From assembly GCA_035513175.1 (NCBI GenBank), contig DATKCN010000154.1, positions 1 through 26,841 of the forward strand: 26,841 nucleotides of DNA. Direction: 5' to 3'. The translations under genes were made by a program, and so were the position numbers. Below, piece after piece: positions 16,212 to 24,849 of this stretch. The DNA is from DATKCN01 sp035513175. GTDB lineage: Bacteria > Chloroflexota > Chloroflexia > Thermomicrobiales > CFX8. Position 1 is the stretch's first letter; each line of letters begins with the position of its first letter. The notes beneath the pieces were generated by a model. That model searched no databases. It had not been told where the DNA came from and was given only the letters and a program-made list of their open reading frames with translations.

Positions 16212-16347
16212 GCTCGCTCTTCCGCTTCACACTGACCGCCGATCTACCGCGCGCGAGCGCGCGTCCCGTCAATGGTACACGCGCGGTCGATACGCGGGAG
16301 CATGTTACGATACGCCGCGACTTGCCTAATCGTGAACTGGAGACACC

Positions 16348-17607
16348 GTGGCGACAGCCCGCCGATTTCACGATGCGAGCCTCGATTCCAAGATCGAGGC
16401 CGCTCAGCGGCTGCTCGACGCCCGTGGCCTGATCGACTCGCTGGCTACGCTCGTCCGCATCCCGAGCGTGCACGACCCGAAGCGCTCGAACGGCAACGAG
16501 GAAGCGGCGGTCGATTACCTTTCCGGTCTGCTGGACGGCTGGCGTCTCCCGTACACACGGCATGACGCCGCGCCGCGTCGTCCGAACCTGATCGTCGATC
16601 TGCCCGGAGGTCGTCCCGGACCGATTCTAATACTCGAGGGTCACACCGACGTCGTCACTGCCGGGAACCGGAGTGCCTGGAGCGTCGACCCGTTTGGCGC
16701 CGAGATTCGGGAGCGCCGAATGTACGGGCGCGGAGCGGTGGACATGAAGGGCGGGCTGGCCGCGATGATCTTTGCCGCACGCGCGATCGCGGAGTCGGGA
16801 GCATCCTACGCAGGCACGATCCGGCTGGCGATTCTGGCCGATGAAGAGGGACTCATGCTGGGCGCGAAGCGGTTCGTGCGCGACGGATATCTGGAAGGCG
16901 CGACGGCAGCCATCATCTGCGAGCCGGAGGGCGACCGAGTCTGCATCGCGCAGAAAGGCTCGATCCGGATCAGGGCAGTGCTGGTGGGGAAGATGGCGCA
17001 CGGCGCCATGCCCGAGGAGGGCGCGAATCCGATCGTCGCGCTGGGAGAGGTCATTCACGCGTGCCGGGCGCTGGAACGCGACATACAGGCAGAGTGCGGC
17101 GAGGATACGCTGCTGGGCAGCTTCTACATCACGCCGACCGTTGTGCTGGGTGGCGAACGCGAGCAGGGGAACGTCATTCCCGCTGAGGCGGAGCTGATGC
17201 TCGACATACGCACGACGAGTGGGCAGGACCACTGGGAGCTTCTTCAACGCGTCGAAACGGCAATTGACGCAGCCGCGGGAGGCGTCCCGGGAGTCAGCGT
17301 TGTCCACGAGATTGTCGACGACCGCCCCGCAACCTCCACCGATCCCGACGATCCGATCGTGCGGGCCGTCGTCGCGGCCCACGAGCGGGCCACCGGCGAC
17401 ACGCCCCCGTTCGGCGGCGTGCCCGGCTCGACGGACGGCACAATATTCTGGGCTGCCACACGCATCCCGCTGGTGACATACGGACCCGGCAGCACGACGT
17501 TGCCGCACCAGGCAGACGAATACGTCGACATCGATGATGTCGAGCGCTACGCCCGGACGTACATCGACGCCGCGCTGAACTACTTCGCGATGAAGGAGCA
17601 CGACTGA
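16348..17607 (+). CDS. M20 family deacylase (ArgE/DapE-like)
   Basis: 419 residues from GTG 16348, with GGAG five bases upstream. Di-zinc site and catalytic residues: H99 and D101 in EGHTDVV, D132 in GAVDMKGG, E166-E167 in ADEEGLM, Glu in CEPEGD, and H387 in LPHQADEYV. The GHTDVV..GAVDMKGG..LPHQ(A/N)DEYV set is that of acetylornithine deacetylase and succinyl-diaminopimelate desuccinylase; the substrate of this copy cannot be fixed. The stop is one base before panE, so M20, panE and panB form one operon. It is distinct from the M20 gene at 3315, with which it shares only the motifs. Confidence 0.9.
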   Translation: MATARRFHDASLDSKIEAAQRLLDARGLIDSLATLVRIPSVHDPKRSNGNEEAAVDYLSGLLDGWRLPYTRHDAAPRRPNLIVDLPGGRPGPILILEGHTDVVTAGNRSAWSVDPFGAEIRERRMYGRGAVDMKGGLAAMIFAARAIAESGASYAGTIRLAILADEEGLMLGAKRFVRDGYLEGATAAIICEPEGDRVCIAQKGSIRIRAVLVGKMAHGAMPEEGANPIVALGEVIHACRALERDIQAECGEDTLLGSFYITPTVVLGGEREQGNVIPAEAELMLDIRTTSGQDHWELLQRVETAIDAAAGGVPGVSVVHEIVDDRPATSTDPDDPIVRAVVAAHERATGDTPPFGGVPGSTDGTIFWAATRIPLVTYGPGSTTLPHQADEYVDIDDVERYARTYIDAALNYFAMKEHD

Positions 17608-17608
17608 G

Positions 17609-18568
17609 ATGCATATCGTCGTCGTCGGCGCGGGCGCGATGGGTGGACTGCTTGGAACGCGCCTCGCAGCGTCCGGACAAGATGTGCTGCTGTACGACAT
17701 CTGGACGGAGCATGTCGAGGCGATAGAGCGACTGGGGATGAGCATTGAGGGTCTCGACGGCACGATCGTGCGATATCGAGTGCGCGCCACCGATCGCCCG
17801 CCGTTAGCCATAGGCGGCGCCGACCTGGTGCTGGTCGAGGTAAAGGCGCATGACACGTACGACGCGTTGCGTCCATTCAGCGAGGCACTCAAACCTGACG
17901 CGTACGTGCTGTCGCTCCAGAACGGGCTAGGCAACATCGAGCAAATGCGCCGCGCTCTGCCACATCACGAGCGCATCCTGATCGGCACGTCGGCGCACGG
18001 CGCGACAGTGCTGGGGCCGGGGCGTATCCGGCACGCGGGCAGGGGTCCGACCGCGATTGGCGATCCCACGTTGCCCGCCACTCCCCGCTTCGATCTGAGC
18101 CGGATCAAAGCGACGCTCTCAGGCGCCGGCTTCGAGACCGAAATCGTCCCGAACGTGCACTCCGCCGTCTGGGCCAAGCTCATTTCCAACGTGGCGATCA
18201 ACCCGCTGACAGCGCTGACCGGCCTGAGAAACGGCGAGCTGCTGGACGACCCGGACATCTGGTCGCTGGTGGAGCAGGTCGTCGCCGAAGCGCTGGCGGT
18301 CATGCATGCGGCAGGTGTGCCGCCGATGACCGACGACCACCTGCAGCATGCCAGGCGCGTCATGGAGGCGACGCGCCCGAACGTCTCGTCGATGCTGCAG
18401 GACATTCGTCGCGGAAAGCGCACCGAGATCGAGGCCATCAATGGGGCGGTCGTCCGGCTCGGCGAGGAGCTTGGCGTTCCGACCCCAGTCAATCGCTGGA
18501 TAACCGCAATGGTGCGCCGCCGTGAGATCGACGCGCGCCGCGGCATGGAGGCAGCGTCAGCGTCATGA
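17609..18568 (+). CDS. panE: 2-dehydropantoate 2-reductase
   Basis: 319 residues. It reduces ketopantoate to pantoate with NADPH in the cytoplasm, the second step towards pantothenate and CoA. The N-terminal Rossmann motif is GAGAMGG (residues 7-13); LVEVKAHDT, LQNGLGN and HGATVLGPG follow in family order. The catalytic Lys is K190 in AVWAKLISNVAINP, and the C-terminal SSMLQDIRRGKRTEIEAING carries the acidic partner. It begins one base after the M20 stop and overlaps panB by four bases (ATGA), so it is translated in step with the enzyme that makes its substrate. The pathway context makes true PanE likelier than a relative acting on other 2-keto acids. Confidence 0.95.
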   Translation: MHIVVVGAGAMGGLLGTRLAASGQDVLLYDIWTEHVEAIERLGMSIEGLDGTIVRYRVRATDRPPLAIGGADLVLVEVKAHDTYDALRPFSEALKPDAYVLSLQNGLGNIEQMRRALPHHERILIGTSAHGATVLGPGRIRHAGRGPTAIGDPTLPATPRFDLSRIKATLSGAGFETEIVPNVHSAVWAKLISNVAINPLTALTGLRNGELLDDPDIWSLVEQVVAEALAVMHAAGVPPMTDDHLQHARRVMEATRPNVSSMLQDIRRGKRTEIEAINGAVVRLGEELGVPTPVNRWITAMVRRREIDARRGMEAASAS

Positions 18569-19425
18569 CAGACACTCTGACAACACGCGAGAAGATCACC
18601 GCTCCGGCGGTGCTGGCGATGAAGGGGAGCGGCCGCAAGATCGTGATGGTGACGGCGTACGACTACCCGACGGCGCGGGCGGTCGAGCTGGCCGGAATCG
18701 ACGCGATCCTGGTCGGCGACTCGCTGGGCATGGTCGTGCTCGGATATGAGTCGACGATTCCGGTCACGATGGAGGACATGCTGCACCACACGCGGGCGGT
18801 GATGCGCGGCATTTCGACCGCGCACGTCGTTGCCGACCTGCCGTTCATGTCGTATCAGATCTCCGACGAGCAGGCTCTCGGGAATGCCGGGCGGCTGATG
18901 AAGGAGGGCGGCGCGGACGCCGTCAAGCTCGAAGGCGGCCGGTCGATGGCGTCGCGCATCGAGGCGATCGTGCGGGCGGGCATTCCGGTCATGGCGCACA
19001 TCGGGCTGACGCCGCAAGCGTCCGCGGCGCTGGGCGGGTTCAAGGTGCAGGGACGCTCGCTCGACGCCGCGCGAGCGATGATTGAGGATGCGCTGGCGGT
19101 CGAACGGGCAGGCGCGTACGCCGTCGTGCTGGAGGCGATTCCACGGCAGCTTGCGCGAATCGTCACCTCGCGGCTGGCAATCCCAACGATCGGGATCGGC
19201 GCGGGGGTGGAGTGCGACGGGCAGGTGCTGGTGAACGCCGACCTGCTGGGCTCATACGACCGCTTCACGCCCCGCTTCGCCAGGCAGTACACGAACCTGC
19301 TGGATGCGATGCGCGTGGCATTTTCATCGTTCGCCGATGAGGTCAGATCTGGAGAGTTCCCGACCCAGGAGCATGGCTTCGCGATGTCGCGCGAGGTGAT
19401 CGCCGCCCTCGAAGACACAGACTAG
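18565..19425 (+). CDS. panB: 3-methyl-2-oxobutanoate hydroxymethyltransferase
   Basis: 286 residues. It transfers a hydroxymethyl group from 5,10-methylene-tetrahydrofolate to ketoisovalerate, giving ketopantoate, the first committed step of pantothenate synthesis. Motifs: MVTAYDYPTA, ILVGDSLGMVVLGY with metal ligand Asp, VADLPFMSY, GADAVKLEGG, MAHIGLTPQ, catalytic Glu in VVLEAIP, and PTIGIGAG. Length and motif order are standard. The start overlaps the panE stop (ATGA). panC and panD are not in the window, so pantoate-beta-alanine ligation must be encoded elsewhere or absent. Confidence 0.97.
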   Translation: MTDTLTTREKITAPAVLAMKGSGRKIVMVTAYDYPTARAVELAGIDAILVGDSLGMVVLGYESTIPVTMEDMLHHTRAVMRGISTAHVVADLPFMSYQISDEQALGNAGRLMKEGGADAVKLEGGRSMASRIEAIVRAGIPVMAHIGLTPQASAALGGFKVQGRSLDAARAMIEDALAVERAGAYAVVLEAIPRQLARIVTSRLAIPTIGIGAGVECDGQVLVNADLLGSYDRFTPRFARQYTNLLDAMRVAFSSFADEVRSGEFPTQEHGFAMSREVIAALEDTD

Positions 19426-19702
19426 CCATTCCGTCCTCATTCCTGCCAATGGCGCCGGCCTGGGGCTGATCGTTCCCGATCCGGCTTTTCGCGCGTGGTA
19501 CCATCCTGTACTCGATGCTCTGGACGACCCGCGCACCTGCGTGTCCCTCAGGGCGTCGCGCGCCAATCGCTCGTGGCGCCGGGGCTCTGCTCGCAATCGA
19601 CGTTCGACGCCATCACGCGAGCTCCGCGAACACATGCATGGGCAACGCACTGTAAATCGACATGTTCGGTTGGCATCCTTGCCGCTCCTGGAAGGTCAAT
19701 GA
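19426..19702. other. Intergenic region before the glycoside hydrolase pair
   Basis: 277 bases without a convincing gene. It is the longest gap in the window and separates the pan operon from two secreted hydrolases, so a promoter is expected here. Possible -10 boxes are TACCAT at about 19500 and GTAAAT at 19652, but neither has a good -35 partner. I see no strong hairpin with a T-tract after panB. Confidence 0.35.
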
Positions 19703-21448
19703 GTGTCCCGCTTATCGAGAGTCGTCATTGTCGCCGTCGCGCTTCTGCTGATGTCACCCTCCGGCCTGCAATCAGTCTCGGCGCAACAGACGTCCCACGA
19801 TATACGCATGCCCCGTTACTTTGACACGACGGGTTTCTGGGTGCAGGGACCATTCCGAGAGTACTGGGAAACCCATGGCGGCCTGTACATCTTTGGCCTA
19901 CCAATCACGGGCGTCTTCGCCGAGGATGGCCTGTACAAGCAGTACTTCGAGCGAGCTATCTTCGAGTATCACCCGGACCATTCAGGGACACAGTATGAAG
20001 TCCTGTTGCAACGGCTCGGCGCAATGCGCGTAGAGGGCCGGGTAAACGAGGAGCCGTTTGTTCCCATCCACGCCCAATCAGACGCTAACTGCTCGTTCTA
20101 CGCCGAGACGGGACATCGACTGTGCTTCGGATTCCGCTGGTTCTGGGAAACGAATGGCGGATTGTCGAATTTCGGCTATCCGCTGTCTGAAGAGTTTGAC
20201 GAGCGGAATCCGGCTCCTCCCGCCGGTGACGGCGAGATTCACACGGTACAGTATTTTGAACGAACGCGCTTCGAGTATCACCCCGAGCACGCTGGCACGC
20301 CTTACGAGGTCCTGCTGGGACTGCTGGGGACCGAGTACATGCAGGCGCACGGAGCACCAGCCGGGGCGACACAGCGCCAGGACCCAGCCCTGCCTCCGCC
20401 CGACGTGACGACTGGAATGCTGCATGGACCACACGTCGGGTACGGCTACAACGCGTTCATGCGGGCCGATGAGCGGCCTGACCGCGTCGAGTACAACGAG
20501 CGCATAATCGACATGATGCATGAATCTGGATTCGCGTGGCTTCACTTTCAAGTGGAATGGAACCAGTTCGAGACATCGCCTGGGACCTATAACCCGATCC
20601 CGCTCGATCGCATCATCCAGCAGACTCACCAACGTGGCGTCAAGGTGCTGCTGAGCATCATCGGCCCGTCACCGGAATGGGCCGGAGCGGCCGGGGGAAT
20701 ACCGACCGACACGAGCGGGTTCGTCGGCATGACCCGCTTCCTCGCCGATCGATACCAGGGGCGAGTCCACGCGTGGGAGATCTGGAACGAGCAGAATCTG
20801 GCGTCCAACGCGGGTGGATACGTCGACGTGGGACCCTACGCCGGACTTCTCAAGGCCGGCTATCAGGGAGTAAAGGAAGGCGACCCGAACGCCATCGTGC
20901 TGTTCGGGGCGCTCACTCCGACCGGGGTCGACAATCCGACGATCGCAGTCGACGACGTGCTGTATCTGCAACGCGCATATGCCTGGAACGGTGGCGAGAT
21001 TCGGAACTACTTCGACGTGCTCGGGGCCCACCCAGGCAGCAACAACAATCCGCCGGACACGATGTGGCCGCACAACCCAGGTCCCGGCGAATGGACGACG
21101 CACGGTAGCTTCTACTTCCGGCGCATCGAGCAGCTCCGGCAGGTGATGGTGGACAATGGCGATGCCGGCAAGCAAATCTGGCTGACCGAGTTTGGCTGGA
21201 CGACCGCCAATCATGCAGCAGGGTACGAATACGGAGCGGACAACAGCGAGCAAAACCAGGCTCGCTATCTCGTCCGCGCGTACGAAATCGCCAAGACCGA
21301 GTGGCCATGGATGGGCGTCATGTTCGTATGGAACCTTAACTACAGCGTCATCACGCCGGAGCACGACGAGAAGCACCCATGGGCAGTGCTCCATGATGAC
21401 TGGTCGCCACGTCCGTCATACACGGCATTGCGCGACATGCCGAAATAG
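19703..21448 (+). CDS. Secreted clan-A glycoside hydrolase with two N-terminal repeats
   Basis: 581 residues from GTG 19703 (GGAAGG seven bases upstream). A signal peptide covers residues 1-27, with likely cleavage after VSA. Two related modules follow (38-106 and 130-209), then a Pro-rich linker and a TIM-barrel hydrolase domain from about 240. The acid/base Glu is E363 in WEIWNEQN and the nucleophile E496 in IWLTEFGWTT, the strand-4 and strand-7 pair of clan GH-A retaining enzymes. The nearest families I can suggest are GH39 (PslG-like) or GH5-like; the substrate is unknown. The neighbouring gene at 21535 is a paralogue. It probably acts outside the cell on polysaccharide, either the cell's own or environmental. 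Confidence 0.85.
   Translation: MSRLSRVVIVAVALLLMSPSGLQSVSAQQTSHDIRMPRYFDTTGFWVQGPFREYWETHGGLYIFGLPITGVFAEDGLYKQYFERAIFEYHPDHSGTQYEVLLQRLGAMRVEGRVNEEPFVPIHAQSDANCSFYAETGHRLCFGFRWFWETNGGLSNFGYPLSEEFDERNPAPPAGDGEIHTVQYFERTRFEYHPEHAGTPYEVLLGLLGTEYMQAHGAPAGATQRQDPALPPPDVTTGMLHGPHVGYGYNAFMRADERPDRVEYNERIIDMMHESGFAWLHFQVEWNQFETSPGTYNPIPLDRIIQQTHQRGVKVLLSIIGPSPEWAGAAGGIPTDTSGFVGMTRFLADRYQGRVHAWEIWNEQNLASNAGGYVDVGPYAGLLKAGYQGVKEGDPNAIVLFGALTPTGVDNPTIAVDDVLYLQRAYAWNGGEIRNYFDVLGAHPGSNNNPPDTMWPHNPGPGEWTTHGSFYFRRIEQLRQVMVDNGDAGKQIWLTEFGWTTANHAAGYEYGADNSEQNQARYLVRAYEIAKTEWPWMGVMFVWNLNYSVITPEHDEKHPWAVLHDDWSPRPSYTALRDMPK
19814..20329 (+). repeat. Two tandem YFER..FEYHP modules within the hydrolase
   Basis: The first copy covers residues 38-106 and the second 130-209. 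Shared landmarks in order: a Gly-aromatic start, F(R/W)xxWETxGGL, FG(L/Y)P(I/L), a variable turn, QYFER, FEYHP(D/E)H, GTxYEVLL and LG. The second copy has a longer turn and two cysteines (C130, C141) that could pair. I know this pattern as recurrent in secreted Chloroflexota proteins but recall no assigned function; a wall- or sugar-binding role is a guess. Confidence 0.75.
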
Positions 21449-21534
21449 CGGTCAATCAGAGGCGTCGGCAGCCCTCGGCGGCATGTCGAGGCGTGTGGAT
21501 GACGCACGGCACGCGGTCGATCTAAGGGGAACGA

Positions 21535-22854
21535 ATGCGACGCGCAAAGGCACGAAGCATGAGGCGCTGGCTCGCGGTGCTGGCCGTCACGGGATTGTTG
21601 ATCGCCTGCGCAGGCGGGGGCAACGACACAACGCCCGCGCCGACCGCGGGGGTTCCATCGACGACGACCGGCACAAACCCACCGGAGTCCGGGGCGTCCG
21701 CCACGCCTTCGGATCAGACGGCAACCGAACAGACAGGCACGACGACGGCCCAACGGACACCTCCGGCGACGAACATCCCGAACGCGACCGCGGCGGCTGA
21801 TCCGGCCGCGACATCGTCCGTCGAAGGCCGGGAGAGCGACTTCGCGTACGGCTGGAACGTCGCACTTCGAGGGGACGACGGGGGGACGGAGCATAACGAA
21901 CGCGCGATCCAGGCGGTCCAGGACTCCGGCTTCGGTTGGGTGCGCTTTCAACTCGAATGGCGACAGTTTCAGCGACAGCGAGGCTCGTGGGATCCGCTTC
22001 CGATGGACAGGGTCATCGATCAGGCGCACGAAGCTGGATTGAACATCCTGGTCGTCGTCGCCAAGGCTCCGGAATGGGCGCTCGATCAGAATGGCACCGA
22101 CTTCCTCGCGGACTACCACGAGTTTACGCAGTTCATGGCGTTCGTCGCCGACCGGTACCGGGGGAAGGTGCAGGCCTGGGAGATCTGGAACGAGCAGAAT
22201 CTCGCGCACGAGATGGCCGGAACGGTGCGGGTCAATGATTACTTCAATCTCCTGCGCGCGGGACACATTGGCGTCCGGCTCAGCGATCAGAATGCGCTCG
22301 TGGTGTTTGGAGGGCTGACCCCAAACGGCGTGAACGATCAGGCGATCGCGATCGACGATCTGCTTTATCTTGAGCGGATCTACGCGTACCGTGACGGTCA
22401 GATCGCCCTGTATTTCGACGTGCTTGGCGTTCATCTCAACAGCACGCACAATCCGCCGGACACGATGTGGCCTGACAATCCGAGCGATCAGGACGGCTGG
22501 AACGATCACGAGAGCTTCTACTTCCGGCGGGCCGAGCAGTTGCGGGAAGTCATGCTGGCGCATGGCGACGAATCGCCAATGTGGATAACCGAGTTCGGGT
22601 GGACGACCGAGAACCAGTCGGCGGGATACGAATATGGGGTGAACAACTCCGAGGAGGACGTCGCCGAGTACCTGACGCGAGCGCTCGAGATCGCGCGAGA
22701 CGAGTGGAGCTTCGTAACCGGCGCGTTTGTCTGGAATCTGAACTGGTCGACGCTCTCGACGCCCGACCAGGAGATTTACCCCTGGTCGGCTCTCTACGGT
22801 GATTGGTCGCCGCGGCCGGCATACCTGGCGCTCCAGGCATTCCTCAAGGACTGA
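21535..22854 (+). CDS. Lipoprotein clan-A glycoside hydrolase, paralogue of the upstream gene
   Basis: 439 residues from ATG 21535. A lipobox L22-I23-A24-C25 ends the signal sequence, so the mature protein should be lipid-anchored at Cys25. Residues 26-95 are a Ser/Thr/Pro/Ala-rich linker that would hold the enzyme away from the membrane. The hydrolase domain starts near residue 101 and aligns along its whole length with the upstream protein: E220 in WEIWNEQN and E353 in MWITEFGWTT, 133 residues apart as there. It lacks the two N-terminal modules. A later ATG at 21559 is possible and would trim eight basic residues. It is 86 bases behind the first gene and probably arose by tandem duplication. 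Confidence 0.87.
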   Translation: MRRAKARSMRRWLAVLAVTGLLIACAGGGNDTTPAPTAGVPSTTTGTNPPESGASATPSDQTATEQTGTTTAQRTPPATNIPNATAAADPAATSSVEGRESDFAYGWNVALRGDDGGTEHNERAIQAVQDSGFGWVRFQLEWRQFQRQRGSWDPLPMDRVIDQAHEAGLNILVVVAKAPEWALDQNGTDFLADYHEFTQFMAFVADRYRGKVQAWEIWNEQNLAHEMAGTVRVNDYFNLLRAGHIGVRLSDQNALVVFGGLTPNGVNDQAIAIDDLLYLERIYAYRDGQIALYFDVLGVHLNSTHNPPDTMWPDNPSDQDGWNDHESFYFRRAEQLREVMLAHGDESPMWITEFGWTTENQSAGYEYGVNNSEEDVAEYLTRALEIARDEWSFVTGAFVWNLNWSTLSTPDQEIYPWSALYGDWSPRPAYLALQAFLKD

Positions 22855-22895
22855 TACGGTTACGGCGCAAGTGTGACGCAACACCTTGAGCTCAA

Positions 22896-22919
22896 TCGGT
22901 CGCATCGCCATGCGCCCGA
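22896..22919. terminator. Hairpin between convergent genes, possible bidirectional terminator
   Basis: Arms TCGGTCGCAT and ATGCGCCCGA pair at nine of ten positions around a four-base CGCC loop. It lies between the ends of the lipoprotein hydrolase (+) and pgl (-), where a shared terminator is expected. No T-run follows on either strand, so it would be a non-canonical terminator. Confidence 0.4.
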
Positions 22920-22957
22920 ATGAGATCACGCACATCTGTCGCCGGCCTTGTGAAACC

Positions 22958-23713
22958 TCATGACTGGGTTGATTGCTCGTAGACGGCATCTGCGCTCAAC
23001 GCGGCGCCCGCGTCAGCATCGAGTAGCCAGACCACTTTCCCGGATGGCTGAACGTGCGCAGCGGGCGGGCGCTCCTGGTCCGCCGGGCCGAAGACGCCGC
23101 GCAGAGCGTCTCGCTTGTTTGTTCCCGCGGCGAGGAACATGACGAGCGCCGCGTTGTTCAGCACGGGGTAGGTAAGTGTGATCCGCTTCGTCCCCAGCTG
23201 CGGCACGTGGTTCGCGACGACCCACCGCCGGCGTTCATGGAGCGCGTCCGTGCCGGGGAACAACGACGCCGTGTGCCCGTCTGTCCCCAGCCCCAAGACG
23301 ATCGCGTCAAAACGGGGAAACTCCGGCGGCTTCACGCCGAACGTTCGCTCAAGCTCGGCCTGATACGCTTGCGCGGCGTCAACCGGATCGATTTCGCCAC
23401 GCATACGATACACGTTGGGTTCCGGGATGCCCGTCCGGTCGAGCAGCGTCTCGCGCGCCATGCGGTAGTTACTGTCCGCATCGTCCGGGGGCACACTGCG
23501 TTCGTCGCCGAAGTAGACGTGGACGCGAGACCAGTCAATGCCTGGCGCCTCGGCCAACAGCTCGTGCATGCGCCGAGGAGTGCTGCCTCCCGAAAGCGCG
23601 ACGCGCACGTCACGGCCCGCCGTGGACGGCCCCAGTGCGTGGGCAAGCTGGCGGGCTGCGGCCGTCTGCAACGCTTCGACTGAATCGAAGACCTGGATCG
23701 TTACCTTAGTCAT
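22958..23713 (-). CDS. pgl: 6-phosphogluconolactonase
   Basis: 251 residues. It hydrolyses 6-phosphogluconolactone to 6-phosphogluconate, the second step of the oxidative pentose phosphate pathway. Motifs: VALSGGSTPRRMHELL, HVYFGDERSVPPDDADSNY and LGLGTDGHTASLFPGT, the last holding the family's catalytic His. The length matches DevB-type lactonases. The start ATG overlaps the opcA stop by eight bases (ATGACTAA), so it is coupled to opcA. It is the last gene of the gnd-zwf-opcA-pgl operon. Confidence 0.96.
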   Translation of the reverse strand: MTKVTIQVFDSVEALQTAAARQLAHALGPSTAGRDVRVALSGGSTPRRMHELLAEAPGIDWSRVHVYFGDERSVPPDDADSNYRMARETLLDRTGIPEPNVYRMRGEIDPVDAAQAYQAELERTFGVKPPEFPRFDAIVLGLGTDGHTASLFPGTDALHERRRWVVANHVPQLGTKRITLTYPVLNNAALVMFLAAGTNKRDALRGVFGPADQERPPAAHVQPSGKVVWLLDADAGAALSADAVYEQSTQS

Positions 23714-24845
23714 GCGTGGCTCTCAAACGGGCGACGATCCCGGCGACGACATCGAGCGACTCATCGAATACGGGGTCTCGAGTGTGGAGCAGCAACTCTC
23801 TGCCGATGAGATCACACAGGCGTGGCTCCTGGTCACGCACGACGCGCTCCTGACGCGCGGCGCCGGCGGTCTCGATTGACACGGCGGCGAGATCACCACC
23901 GCGCCGCCGGATCGCGATGCGGACGGCGTTGCGTCGCGCGCTGGCGAGGATGCGGACCGATCGGAGGCCCACGCCGACGCTGGTTTGCGGGTTGAGGTTC
24001 ACCGACGCCTCGTCGCCGCCTGGAGTGGCGAACGACACCGAGATGCCGTCCGGCGTTTGAATCGCGGCATGCAGCGTCCAGCCCAGACGCGACGCGATCC
24101 AGCCGATAATCAGCAGCGCCTGAGCCTCGGCGTTCGGGTCGTAGGCCGCCTCGATGCGCTGGATGTCCCAGACGAGGCCGATCGTCAGTGGGTGGTCAAA
24201 CGATTGGGTAATGAGCTCTCGCCACGAGGTGGCGCGGGCCCAGTTCAGATCCGTCCCCGTGCAATGGCAGTCTTCGTGATTGAGGAACGTGTGGTATCCG
24301 CTCAGAGAGTCAAGGGCGGACTCAGCCTGCGAGGTATCGACGATGATGCGCTCCACGCTGGCTGTCAGGCGACGAAACCGCGGGGACCCGAAATCGGCGC
24401 TGCCCACCCACCACATGAACGATGGCACATCGAACAGCTCCAGGGGGGCTAACAGGCTGGGAAGCGCGCCGACACGGTCTGCTGGAGACCGCAGCTCGAT
24501 TATCTCGTAGCACGCGGGCCGTCCACCGTCGATCGCGCGACAGTGGGCGGTAATGTGCGCGTCGAGCCGGGTCGTCGAATCGCCCAGCTCGATAACGATC
24601 GCGCGGGAGGGCATCTGCTCGACCAGTTCATCGAGCGTCGCGCGCGCGGTGCGCGCCTCTGCCTGCCCGTGCGCGATGACGACCAGCGTCAGAATGCTCG
24701 TGCGCAGCGGAATCTGGCCGGTGCGTTCCTCGACCTGCCGCGAGATATCGCCCCAGACGCGCGACAGCTCGCTGGTCACGCTGTCGACGTTGACCGTTCG
24801 CAACTCCCCGGAGTCGATCTGGATGCGGCGGGATGCAGGATTCAT
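23706..24845 (-). CDS. opcA: Glucose-6-phosphate dehydrogenase assembly protein OpcA
   Basis: 379 residues from ATG, four bases after the zwf stop. OpcA is needed for assembly or redox activation of glucose-6-phosphate dehydrogenase, shown in cyanobacteria; actinobacterial homologues sit beside zwf. Recognisable family stretches are RTSILTLVVIA, RAIVIELG, SLLAPLELFDVPSFMWWVG and TDLNWARATSWRELITQSFD. Two cysteines lie together in EDCHC near residue 193; in cyanobacteria redox control works through OpcA cysteines, but whether these are equivalent I cannot say. Its place between zwf and pgl supports the call. Confidence 0.93.
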   Translation of the reverse strand: MNPASRRIQIDSGELRTVNVDSVTSELSRVWGDISRQVEERTGQIPLRTSILTLVVIAHGQAEARTARATLDELVEQMPSRAIVIELGDSTTRLDAHITAHCRAIDGGRPACYEIIELRSPADRVGALPSLLAPLELFDVPSFMWWVGSADFGSPRFRRLTASVERIIVDTSQAESALDSLSGYHTFLNHEDCHCTGTDLNWARATSWRELITQSFDHPLTIGLVWDIQRIEAAYDPNAEAQALLIIGWIASRLGWTLHAAIQTPDGISVSFATPGGDEASVNLNPQTSVGVGLRSVRILASARRNAVRIAIRRRGGDLAAVSIETAGAARQERVVRDQEPRLCDLIGRELLLHTRDPVFDESLDVVAGIVARLRATHD

Positions 24846-24849
24846 CGGC

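Noticed and set aside
16627..17937. 436-residue minus-strand open frame opposite the M20 deacylase and panE
   Set aside because: It spans two well-supported genes on the other strand and has no recognisable domain.
21340..22989. 549-residue minus-strand open frame opposite the lipoprotein hydrolase
   Set aside because: It is antisense to a protein with clear lipobox and catalytic motifs; its composition is Arg/His/Val-rich and no motif is seen. Long antisense frames are common at this GC content.
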